This document shows, piece by piece, positions 18,370 through 26,021 of a stretch of DNA of 64,000 nucleotides. The position numbers and the translations under genes are program-made. The DNA comes from Xanthocytophaga agilis. Its GTDB lineage: Bacteria; Bacteroidota; Bacteroidia; Cytophagales; 172606-1. Position 1 is the first letter of the stretch. The number at the start of each line of letters is the position of its first letter. The notes beneath the pieces were generated by a model. It did no database searches. It saw only the letters and a program-made list of their open reading frames with translations, and had not been told where the DNA came from. Where the stretch lies: assembly GCF_030068605.1 (NCBI RefSeq), contig NZ_JASJOU010000015.1, positions 1 to 64,000 of the forward strand, read 5' to 3'.

Positions 18370-21300
18370 ATGAAAGAACAAACTCCTTTAGCTTCTGTTC
18401 CAAAAGGACAATACAAGTATGATGCATTTGTCTATTATGCCAAACAAGACCAGGCTTGGGTAAAAGGCTATTTACTGGATGCTTTGAAAAACGCTCAGAT
18501 AAGCTATTGTATTGAAGATGATTTGCCTAAAGGCATGCCGCAAATTGTGTTGATAGAAGAGGCGATCAAGGATAGCGAACGGGTAATACTGGTTCTTTCT
18601 AAAGCGTATCAAGCAGATTTTCACAATCAGTTTGTCAGTTTATTGACTCAAAGCTATGATCTACTGACGGAACAGTGGCGCATCATTCCTATTCATCTAG
18701 ACCCCGTTTCTTTGCCTATTAGTCTTTCCATGCTTAAAGGGCTAGAAGCAAGTAAACATGAAGATTGGGAAGAAGTAGCACTACAAATTGTCCAAACATT
18801 TGAAAGGAAAATAGCCAATAAAATTCCAAATCTTGTCTGTCCTTATCCAGGAATGCGTCCTTTCAGTGAGAAGCAGTCCGCTTATTTTTTTGGAAGAGAA
18901 AACGAAATAAATGTCTTGTGTCATCGGCTTGAGCATCAGCATCGGCTTTTTATCATTGGCTCTTCAGGCTCAGGTAAATCTTCATTAATAGATGCGGGCT
19001 TACTACCCAAATTAAACTCAAAACGCCAAAAATGGGAAGTTAAGAAACTACGAATTGGAGAGAAAACAGCACAAGAATGGAAAATATCGATTGAAAACGC
19101 AATTGCAGAATACAGATTTTTAACAGCTACAACTAATCGAAGTCAAGATACAAAACTAGTTTTAGTGATCGATCAGTTTGAAGAGTTATTTAGTTTTCCC
19201 AAACAAGATCGCTCGGAACTACATAAATTTTTACAATCACAACCGAAGGAAATAACTCGTTTAGTTTTTGTCATGCGGGCGGATTACTACGCCGATTTGA
19301 TGTATAGTGACTTCTGGCCCATTGACTCTTCAGAACGACTAGAGATAACACCACTGCGAGAAAGCAATCTTCGAATTGCTGTTGAAAGACCCTCTAAAAA
19401 AATAGGTGTTTATATTGATGCTGTATTAATAGAAAGATTGATTAATGACGCTGCTAACGAACCCGGTATATTGCCTTTAATACAAGAAACCATGCGATTA
19501 TTGTGGGATAGAAGAGTAAGGCAATTAATTCCTCTTCATACCTATGAAAGCCTAGGTAGAAATAATCGCAGTGGTTTAGCCGAAGCGTTAGCAATCATAG
19601 CCGATTCAACTTATGCCAATCTTTCCCATAGCCAAAAACTCATTGCTCGTCGTATCTTTCTTCGCTTAGTTCAGTTTAATGAAGGCAGATCCCATACTCG
19701 AAGACAACAGAAAAAGCAAAGCCTGCAAAATACAATAGAGTCTATTGAAGATTTTAATAAGTGCATTGATCAACTATCAAATAATAGACTTTTGACATTG
19801 AGTGGTGATGACAAAAACGAAACAGTAGATCTTTCTCATGAAATATTAATAGTTGCCTGGCCAAAGTATCAACAATGGACTTTAGAAGCCAAAGAATCAG
19901 AACAAACCAGAAGAGGATTAGAAGATAAAGCAGATGAATGGTATCGCCGAAAAGAGCGAGGAGAAGAAGCGAGTTTGTTAGACGAAGTAGAACTAAAAGA
20001 AGCAGAGCGCTGGATTGCTAGCTCAGACGCAATGGAATTAGGGACTAGCCCAAAAATAATGGCTCTCATCAATGCAAGTAAACAGGCCGTAGATACGCTT
20101 AAAAGAGTCAAAAAAAACAGACGAAAAATCCTAACAATGATCGTATCTGTTGCTTTAATCGGATTATCAATACTAGCATTTATTGCAAATGATAATGCAA
20201 AAAAAGCTCAGCAACAATTAGCTACAACCTATTGGAGTATGGCTGATAAGGCAAGATCCGAAAATGAATTAATTAAGTATTCCTATTTGATAGGCTCTGC
20301 TCTAGAAAATAATCAAGATGATGGATATGCGAAATTTTTATTAACAGATATTCATTTAGCCCTCACTACTAACGTCATTTCGAGTCAGATTTTATCCGAT
20401 AAATATATCGATAATGCTGTCTTCAGCCAAGATGGCAGCAAACTTCTTTTTTGGGATAGGGCAATGGATGGTGATCTATGGCTGTATGATATAGCCAGCA
20501 AGACTACCATTAAGGTATCCAATAAGATGATTCGTGATGCTGTCTTCAGCCAAGATGGCAGCAAACTTCTTTTTTGGGATAGGGCAATGGATGGTGATCT
20601 ATGGCTGTATGATATAGCCAGCAAGACTACCATTAAGGTATCTGGTAAAGATATCTATACTGCCGTTTTCAGCCCGGACGGAAGTAAGATTGTTTTTAGT
20701 ACGGGTATTGATGGTCTATGGCTGTATGATATAGCCAGCAAGGCTACCATCCAGATATCCAATAAGATGATTCGTGATGCTGTCTTCAGCCAAGATGGCA
20801 GCAAACTTCTTTTTTGGGCAGAGGGAATGAAAGGTGGTCTATGGCTGTATGATGTAGCCAGCAAGACTAACATCCAGATATCCGGTAAAAATAAGTTCAG
20901 GCCCTCTATCAGTAAAGACGGCAGCAAACTTCTTTTTTGGGCAGGAGCAGGAGTTGGTGGTATGTGGCTGTATGATATAGCCAGCAAGACTACCATTAAG
21001 GTATCCGATAAGGTGATTTATGATGCTGTTTTCAGCCCGGACGGGAGTAAGATTGCTTTTGCGGATAACGATGGTCTATGGCTGTATGATATAGCCAGCA
21101 AGACTACCATTAAGGTATCTGGTAAAGATATCTATACTGCCGTTTTCAGCCAAGACGGAAGTAAAATTGCTTTTTGGGCAGGCGATGGTGGTATGTGGCT
21201 GTATGATGTAGTACGTAAAAATACCATCCAGATATCCGGTAAAGATATCTATACTGCTGTTTTCAGCCCGGACGGAAGTAAGATTGTTTTTAGTGCGGGT

Positions 21301-22626
21301 ATTGATGGTCTATGGCTGTATGATATAGCCAGCAAGGCTACTACCCTTTCCAATAAGGTGATTCATAATGCTGTTCTCACTAAAGACGGCAGCAAACTTC
21401 TTTTTTGGGCAGGAGCAGGAGTTGGTGGTATGTGGCTGTATGATGTAGTACGTGAAAATACCATCCAGGTGTCCGATAAGGCGATTTATGGCGCACTTTT
21501 CACTAAAGACGGAAGTAAAATTGCTTTTTGGGCAGGCGATGGTGGTATGTGGCTGTATGATGTAGTACGTAAAAATACCATCCAGATATCCGGTAAAGAT
21601 ATCTATACTGCTGTTTTCAGCCCGGACGGAAGTAAGATTGTTTTTAGTACGGGTATTGATGGTCTATGGCTGTATGATGTAGCCAGCAAGACTACCATTA
21701 AGGTATCTGGTAAAGATATCTATACTGCCGTTTTCAGCCCGGACGGAAACAAACTTCTTTTTCGGGATAACAAAGGTGTGTGGCTGTATGATGTAGTACG
21801 TGAAAATACCATCCAGGTGTCCGATAAGGTGATTGAGAAAGTTGTCTCCACTAAAGACGGAAGTAAGATTGCTTTTTGGGCAGAGGGAATGAAAGTTGGT
21901 ATGTGGCTGTATGATATAGCCAGCAAGACTACCATTAAGGTATCCGATAAGGTGATTTATGATGCTGTTTTCAGCCCGGACGGGAGTAAGATTGCTTTTG
22001 CGGATAACGATGGTCTATGGCTGTATGATATAGCCAGCAAGACTACCATTAAGGTATCCGATAAAAATAAGTTCAGGTACTCTTTCAGCCAAGACGGAAG
22101 TAAGATTGTTTTTAGTACGGGTATTGATGGTCTATGGCTGTATGATGTAGCCAGCAAGACTACCATTAAGGTATCCGGTAAAGATATCTATACTGCCGTT
22201 TTCAGCCAAGACGGAAGTAAGATTGTTTTTAGTACGGGTATTGATGGTCTATGGCTGTATGATGTAACCAACAAAGCTACTAACCAGATCTCTGATAAGG
22301 CGATTTATGGCACATTTTTCACTAAAGATGGCAGCAAACTTCTTTGGTGGGGGGCAAATGACGGATTACAGTTATATGACATGAATGTCGATTTAGACTT
22401 ACCTAGCGATTTGTTGTTGAAACAGATTGAAGTGTTTAGTGGAACGACTTTTAACCTTACTGATCAGGAGATTCATACCCTTTCTTTCAATGAATGGGAT
22501 AAGAAGAAACAAGAATATGAGAAAATGGCAAAAGAACATTACAAAGCTTGTAAATATCCTAAAAGTAATGTTTGGCGGCAGAATCATTTACAAGAAGCAG
22601 AAATTGTGCGTTCTAACATACAATAA
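18370..22626 (+). CDS. TIR - STAND NTPase - TM - repeat beta-propeller sensor
   Basis: The 1418-aa product begins with a TIR domain (residues 14-145, YKYDAFVYYAKQDQAW), then a STAND NTPase: PYPGMRPFSEKQSAYFFGRE lead-in, Walker A GSSGSGKSS (197-205), Walker B LVLVIDQFEELF (263-274). A membrane helix follows (about 587-606), then 17 propeller repeats (about 672-1337) and a charged helical tail. In the TIR domain the segment matching the catalytic glutamate helix reads DFHNQFVSLL, with no Glu in the expected place, so this TIR is probably an adaptor rather than an NADase. The likely role is sensor and scaffold: the propeller recognises a ligand, the NTPase oligomerises, and the TIR ring gathers the caspase-TIR protein encoded 9 bp upstream. 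The trigger is unknown. The repeats are almost identical at DNA level (see repeat entry). Confidence 0.87.
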   Translation: MKEQTPLASVPKGQYKYDAFVYYAKQDQAWVKGYLLDALKNAQISYCIEDDLPKGMPQIVLIEEAIKDSERVILVLSKAYQADFHNQFVSLLTQSYDLLTEQWRIIPIHLDPVSLPISLSMLKGLEASKHEDWEEVALQIVQTFERKIANKIPNLVCPYPGMRPFSEKQSAYFFGRENEINVLCHRLEHQHRLFIIGSSGSGKSSLIDAGLLPKLNSKRQKWEVKKLRIGEKTAQEWKISIENAIAEYRFLTATTNRSQDTKLVLVIDQFEELFSFPKQDRSELHKFLQSQPKEITRLVFVMRADYYADLMYSDFWPIDSSERLEITPLRESNLRIAVERPSKKIGVYIDAVLIERLINDAANEPGILPLIQETMRLLWDRRVRQLIPLHTYESLGRNNRSGLAEALAIIADSTYANLSHSQKLIARRIFLRLVQFNEGRSHTRRQQKKQSLQNTIESIEDFNKCIDQLSNNRLLTLSGDDKNETVDLSHEILIVAWPKYQQWTLEAKESEQTRRGLEDKADEWYRRKERGEEASLLDEVELKEAERWIASSDAMELGTSPKIMALINASKQAVDTLKRVKKNRRKILTMIVSVALIGLSILAFIANDNAKKAQQQLATTYWSMADKARSENELIKYSYLIGSALENNQDDGYAKFLLTDIHLALTTNVISSQILSDKYIDNAVFSQDGSKLLFWDRAMDGDLWLYDIASKTTIKVSNKMIRDAVFSQDGSKLLFWDRAMDGDLWLYDIASKTTIKVSGKDIYTAVFSPDGSKIVFSTGIDGLWLYDIASKATIQISNKMIRDAVFSQDGSKLLFWAEGMKGGLWLYDVASKTNIQISGKNKFRPSISKDGSKLLFWAGAGVGGMWLYDIASKTTIKVSDKVIYDAVFSPDGSKIAFADNDGLWLYDIASKTTIKVSGKDIYTAVFSQDGSKIAFWAGDGGMWLYDVVRKNTIQISGKDIYTAVFSPDGSKIVFSAGIDGLWLYDIASKATTLSNKVIHNAVLTKDGSKLLFWAGAGVGGMWLYDVVRENTIQVSDKAIYGALFTKDGSKIAFWAGDGGMWLYDVVRKNTIQISGKDIYTAVFSPDGSKIVFSTGIDGLWLYDVASKTTIKVSGKDIYTAVFSPDGNKLLFRDNKGVWLYDVVRENTIQVSDKVIEKVVSTKDGSKIAFWAEGMKVGMWLYDIASKTTIKVSDKVIYDAVFSPDGSKIAFADNDGLWLYDIASKTTIKVSDKNKFRYSFSQDGSKIVFSTGIDGLWLYDVASKTTIKVSGKDIYTAVFSQDGSKIVFSTGIDGLWLYDVTNKATNQISDKAIYGTFFTKDGSKLLWWGANDGLQLYDMNVDLDLPSDLLLKQIEVFSGTTFNLTDQEIHTLSFNEWDKKKQEYEKMAKEHYKACKYPKSNVWRQNHLQEAEIVRSNIQ
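20385..22380 (+). repeat. 17 near-identical propeller repeats (about 105-126 bp each)
   Basis: The coding sequence consists of tandem units with core AVFSPDGSKIVF and GLWLYDIASKTTIKVS. Whole units recur exactly (the first two units are identical over most of their length; VSGKDIYTAVFSPDGSKIV occurs several times). Variation is confined to the strand after FSxDGSK and to short loops. This points to recent unit duplication and gene conversion, and to possible change in unit number between strains. Confidence 0.85.
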
Positions 22627-23273
22627 AAATACGCCTTGTCTTGGATATCTAACATCTTTTAAAACAATATATCTGTTCTTCTTTACGACTGCGATTAAAT
22701 AAACGGCAAATTATATAGATTGTACTGCCTTGCTGATCGTTATCCAAGTTTTTCTGTGATCCAACCTTCTTCGCAAACAGTAATGTAAATGCTATTCTGT
22801 TATAAAACATCTACCTTTGTATCTGAATTTATTAATACTAACAATTTTCAGGCGTTTAATGGTCATTTCTTTATTTTTAAAGGCTTCTTAAAAGTTGTAT
22901 GGAGAATTCGGTTGGAACAAAAAGCTGTTCTGCTCTCTGAATCGGCTTCTTCAATTTCAACTCCATTTATGTTAAATACAATATCGTTTAGGCTTAAACA
23001 AAGAAATCCTTAATCCATTAAATAACCATATTTAATATAGTTGTTAAGTAATTAATAAAAGCTTCTAAATGAGGTTAAAAACTTCATTCAAATTTAAAAA
23101 ATGATTCAAAAAGCTATATGGTATAAGGGAACTGTTGTCATGTATCTAGGGAGTAAAGTTTAAAAGTGAACCATCAGTTTACTTTTGGCGATAAGTTATC
23201 TAAGTTACTTCTTAAACCAAATAGAAAATTGTAGGGAAACTTGTACAAGCTGACAAGTAATGCACAAATAAAA
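22627..23273. other. Intergenic, no supportable gene
   Basis: I see no intact gene. A minus-strand frame at about 22895-23025 reads like protein (SLNDIVFNINGVEIEE) but has no start and is closed upstream by a stop; a plus-strand 74-codon frame overlaps it and has no motif. No RNA gene is recognisable before the tRNA fragment. Confidence 0.4.
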
Positions 23274-23304
23274 AGGCACTTATGAATTTATTTCATAAGT
23301 ACCT
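23274..23304 (-). terminator. Terminator of the former tRNA-Thr gene
   Basis: The minus-strand hairpin AGGTACTTATGAA/TTCATAAGTGCCT (12 of 13 positions paired) is followed by TTTTTATTTG, just downstream of the tRNA fragment. It is probably the native terminator of the tRNA gene, so the chromosomal side of the junction is towards lower coordinates. Confidence 0.65.
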
Positions 23305-23314
23305 GATTTTCAGG

Positions 23315-23363
23315 AGCCCCCTGCCGGGATCGAACCAGCGACCTACTGATTACAAGTCAGTTT
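23315..23363 (-). tRNA. 3' half of a tRNA-Thr(TGT) gene; probable attachment-site fragment
   Basis: On the minus strand, ACTGA-CTTGTAA-TCAGT forms the anticodon arm (anticodon TGT), followed by AGGTC, the T arm GCTGG-TTCGATC-CCGGC and the acceptor 3' strand AGGGGGC plus T. The 5' half is absent: the sequence before the anticodon stem does not contain a D arm or GCCCCCT. A 3' tRNA fragment with its terminator is the usual scar at the far end of an element integrated into a tRNA gene. No CCA is encoded. The fragment cannot make a tRNA. Confidence 0.75.
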
Positions 23364-23521
23364 CCCACTAAAGGTATGTTTTAAGTACTATACAATCCAG
23401 CTCCTAAATGATTAAAGTCAAAGCATTTCATCAAATAAATGTAAGCAATACTGAGCGCCATCCAGAAAATAGATTCCAACTACATATTCTATTTACTTTG
23501 TCAACCTTGTTTAACACTTAA

Positions 23522-23662
23522 TCAATCACCAGGCTTGTGTTTGTGACGTTTGAGAGGAGGATAATCATCCTTTTTTTCCGGAGTAACCCGCCTTCTTTTA
23601 TCTAAAGATCCATCCTCTTTTTTAGGCTTTGGACCAGGTTTAATTCCCTGATATATTTTCAT
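23522..23662 (-). CDS. Small basic protein, 46 aa
   Basis: ATG at 23662 opens a 46-codon frame rich in Lys, Arg and Pro (KPGPKPKKEDGSLDKRRRV ... KRHKHKPGD). The composition is regular and coding-like, but I recognise no family and there is no signal peptide. It stands alone between the tRNA fragment and the recombinase on the opposite strand. It may be a cargo or regulatory peptide of the integrated element. Confidence 0.4.
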   Translation of the reverse strand: MKIYQGIKPGPKPKKEDGSLDKRRRVTPEKKDDYPPLKRHKHKPGD

Positions 23663-24122
23663 ATTACTTAAGTTTAAAATGAGTTAAAGAACAGAACATG
23701 AAACTTATCTTCGAAATTTCTTATACAATCAATGTACATTTTTTTCTAAACAAGATCAACAGAAAGACTTCTGAATTTCATACAACTATTAAAAAGAAAC
23801 CAGATTCTCCACAAACTAGACCTTTTACAGCTACCATTAGCTCTGTTCCACCCAGTTGTCCACTTTGAAATGAACTAATTTTTCATCTGTTACAAATCAC
23901 AAACGACCGTTTATGATTTGTAACACTCCATATTTTCACCTACTTTTGCCTGCCAGTATGGCAGACTTTGGGTAAACGATCTGAGTAAGTACGTAAAAAA
24001 TTAAAACTGTAGGAAAAAGATAAAATCACAAGGTTGCTTTACCAGATTTTGTAACTAAGCACTATCATTAAGCTAGATCATAACGTTAGGCTCCAAGACT
24101 ATACTACTAAGACTATACTACT

Positions 24123-24785
24123 ATGCTATTTTCCAAAACCTATGTTGCCTATTACCGGGTCTCCACCCAAAAGCAGGGACAATCGGGCCTAGGACTGGAA
24201 GCCCAGAAAAGAACGGTTGAAAAATTCTGTGAAGGTGGGCAGATCCTGGCTGAATATACCGATATCGAAAGTGGCAAGAATAACAACCGACCCGAACTTT
24301 TGAAAGCCATCGCCTATGCCAAAAGCAAAGATGCCTTGCTGGTGATCGCCAAACTCGATCGCCTTTCACGGAACGTGTATTTTATTTCTTCACTATTAGA
24401 ATCCAGAGTGTATTTTAAAGCCTGTGATCTGCCGGAAGCGGATCACTTTACAGTTCATCTGTTTGCGGCTCTGGCAGAGAAGGAACGAAAGATGATTTCG
24501 GAAAGAACCAAAGCTGCACTGCAGAGTAAAAAAGAAAAGGGATTCAAATTAGGTACTCCTGCTAACCTGAATGATCAAGCCAGAAAGAAAGCCATTGAGA
24601 CTATTCAGAAAAATGCTCAGCTTAATGAACATAATATTAAAGCAAAAGCAATGGCTCTGCTCCTAAAAAAAGAAGCGTTATCTCTGAGGCAGATTGCGGC
24701 TCGCTTGAATGAACTGGGGTATGTAACCCGTTATGGAAAACCGTTTCAGGCTACTAGTGTAAAACGGCTTGTTGATAAAGCTTAA
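24123..24785 (+). CDS. Serine recombinase (resolvase family)
   Basis: The 220-aa product has the resolvase/invertase catalytic domain: nucleophile Ser in YYRVSTQKQ (S14), IAKLDRLSRN with the conserved arginines, ALAEKERKMISERTKAAL before helix E, and a C-terminal helix-turn-helix (SLRQIAARLNELGYVTRYG). This small type cuts and rejoins DNA at short sites and is common as a resolvase or invertase on mobile elements. It is separated by 55 bp from a umuC scrap, as if inserted in or next to a SOS-polymerase gene. Two 14-bp tandem copies of AAGACTATACTACT lie just upstream (24094-24122) and could be a binding site. Intact. Confidence 0.85.
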   Translation: MLFSKTYVAYYRVSTQKQGQSGLGLEAQKRTVEKFCEGGQILAEYTDIESGKNNNRPELLKAIAYAKSKDALLVIAKLDRLSRNVYFISSLLESRVYFKACDLPEADHFTVHLFAALAEKERKMISERTKAALQSKKEKGFKLGTPANLNDQARKKAIETIQKNAQLNEHNIKAKAMALLLKKEALSLRQIAARLNELGYVTRYGKPFQATSVKRLVDKA

Positions 24786-24837
24786 TTTGAAAAACAATTT
24801 AAATTCTCTTTTTTTAAATTTGTTTGAAAACAGGGAG

Positions 24838-24951
24838 CCGCCAGTATTATATCTAGCGATCAGGTGCAACTCAACCTCTTTGATGAGATAGCCCGAAGCA
24901 AGCAGGAAAAACTAATGCAGGCAGTGGATAAAGTTAACAATAAGATGGGTA
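24838..24951 (+). pseudogene. umuC-like Y-family DNA polymerase, C-terminal scrap
   Basis: The frame gives SSDQVQLNLFDEIARSKQEK followed by LMQAVDKVNNKMG, the pattern of the C-terminal little-finger region of UmuC (QLNLFD..DR.KQE.LM.A.DK.N). The rest of the gene is missing on the left and is cut on the right by the left end of the IS3 element at 24952. Confidence 0.55.
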
Positions 24952-25130
24952 TGTAGGCATCCCTATAAAGTGAGCCAGTGAAAAATAAAGAAAAATGATT
25001 TTTTTCACTTTAAATCACTGGGCACATGAAAAAAATGCGTTTTACAGAATCACAGATTATTTCTATTCTCAAACAACAGGAAAAAGGTCAAACAGTTGCT
25101 CAAATAGCCAGAGAATATGGTACCTATGAG

Positions 25131-25148
25131 CCGTATATGGTTCACTAA
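25131..25148 (+). repeat. Micro-insertion, GTATMT family (in IS3 orfA)
   Basis: CCGTATATGGTTCACTAA sits precisely between the codons GAG and GCC of OrfA; removal restores REYGTYEATFHN. With the flank it forms the stem TGAGCC/GGTTCA around GTATAT. It matches the insert in IS982 (35039-35056) at 15 of 18 positions. Confidence 0.65.
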
Positions 25149-25214
25149 GCCACTTTCCATAATTGCAAAACCTGTCAAGCCAACGGCATGAAGAAGTATG
25201 GAGGCATGGAAGCT

Positions 25215-25230
25215 GGAGCATCTTTGCTCC
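25215..25230 (+). repeat. 16-nt hairpin insertion in IS3 orfA (GGAG type)
   Basis: GGAGCATCTTTGCTCC forms a perfect 6-bp stem with a TCTT loop. Its removal restores YGGMEA-NDLKRVKELEEENRR. The same insertion is at the equivalent point of the remnant at 10142-10157. Confidence 0.65.
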
Positions 25231-25299
25231 AATGATTTAAAACGAGTCAAAGAATTAGAGGAAGAAAATCGTAGATTGAAAAAGATGTTTGCTGACCAA

Positions 25300-25315
25300 T
25301 CGTATCTGATTAGCA
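25300..25315 (+). repeat. Micro-insertion, GTATCT family (end of IS3 orfA)
   Basis: TCGTATCTGATTAGCA interrupts FADQ-SIENEILKEI; AATC/GATT pair around the loop GTATCT. The first 12 bases are identical to the insert in IS982 at 35039. Confidence 0.6.
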
Positions 25316-25345
25316 AGTATTGAGAATGAAATACTTAAAGAGATC

Positions 25346-25936
25346 AACTCAATCCCATGCGGTAGCCATTAAAAGTGGTATCTGGACCAGAGATGGTCCA
25401 CCTGTCCAACGGCGCAAGTTGGCTCATTGGTTGGTCAAAGAGAAAAAGCTTAGTCAACGTAAAGCAGCTCATATGGCAGGTATTTCCAGGCGGATGCTAT
25501 TGTATCAATCTAAAAAAGATCCACAAGGCCAGTTGCAAATTCAGATTCTGAGTATTGTTGACTGACATCCCTATTGGGGCTTTTGGAAAATATATCATTG
25601 TTTATCCAAAAAACAGAAATCAAATCAGAAAGTAAATCATAAGTGGGTTTGGCGTTTGTATTGCCAATTACAACTGAATTTACCCAGAAAGCAAAAGAAA
25701 CGTCTACCAGAACGAATCCAGCAGCCATTAATCCAATTGAAAAAGAGGAATCAAATTTGGACTATTGACCGTATCTGGTCAATAAGACTTTATGAGTGAC
25801 GCCCTTACAGACGGTCGTAGCTTTCGCACTTTGAATATTGATCTGATACGTGTGCAACATCGGCTTGATGAATATAACAGAGAATGCCTAGCCATTGAAG
25901 CCGATACTGCGCACGTAGCTGGTGTAGATTTTTAGG
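25346..25936 (+). pseudogene. IS3 OrfB (DDE transposase), interrupted and truncated
   Basis: QRRKLAHWLVKEKKLSQRKA and AHMAGISRRMLLYQ form the OrfB N-terminus; HPYWGFWKIYH, VNHKWVWRLY and QIWTID follow across a stop near 25564. The expected IDFMSDALTDGRS is split by a 19-nt hairpin insert (25769-25787) and NIDEYNREC is split by about 27 nt (25840-25867). The C-terminal DDE glutamate region is absent. Confidence 0.7.
25769..25787 (+). repeat. Micro-insertion, GTATCT family (in IS3 orfB)
   Basis: CCGTATCTGGTCAATAAGA splits the conserved IDFMSD of OrfB. With the host flank it forms a perfect 7-bp stem ATTGACC/GGTCAAT around GTATCT, so the right arm is an inverted copy of the host sequence next to it. 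Confidence 0.65.
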
Positions 25937-26021
25937 GTTTAATAAAAAGATAATTTAACATATAGATTGAGTGACCTATCACTGTTACTATTTATCTATA
26001 AAAAAATTGTATAAATTGTAG

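Larger units (their letters stand above)
25026..25345 (+). pseudogene. IS3 OrfA (transposase HTH subunit), interrupted
   Basis: The start MKKMRFTESQIISILKQQEK and IAREYG is classical IS3 OrfA. After GTYE an 18-nt insert (25131-25148) precedes ATFHN; further inserts follow the N(W) codon (about 24 nt from 25169), ME-A (25215-25230) and FADQ (25300-25315). With these removed the frame reads continuously through ATFHNW, KKYGGMEA, NDLKRVKELEEENRRLKKMFAD and SIENEILKEINS. No functional protein can be made from the present frame. Confidence 0.7.
24952..25936 (+). mobile_element. Decayed IS3-family insertion sequence
   Basis: The left end (24952-24975) contains CCCTATAAAGTGAGC, matching the solitary end at 15775. 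OrfA starts at 25026, OrfB follows from about 25323. Both are broken by frameshifts and stops, several of them at short hairpin-forming insertions. The DDE region of OrfB is only partly present (SDALTDGRSFRTLNI, 25794-25839; ECLAIEADT) and the last third and right end are missing. Confidence 0.75.

Noticed and set aside
20385-22166. Minus-strand ORFs and CRISPR-like regular repeats in the STAND gene
   Set aside because: They are shadows of the propeller repeats on the plus strand; unit length and codon pattern follow the protein repeat, and there are no unique spacers.
22789-23013. 74-codon plus-strand ORF
   Set aside because: No motif; the opposite strand is at least as protein-like, and neither has a complete gene structure.
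23315-23408. Complete tRNA using AGGAGCT/GGCTCCT as acceptor stem
   Set aside because: The T arm is followed directly by AGGGGGC, the normal acceptor strand; the other pairing leaves 37 nt with no D arm, so it is chance.
24094-24122. Tandem AAGACTATACTACT as a full resolution site
   Set aside because: Only two short direct copies; no dyad typical of res sites could be shown.
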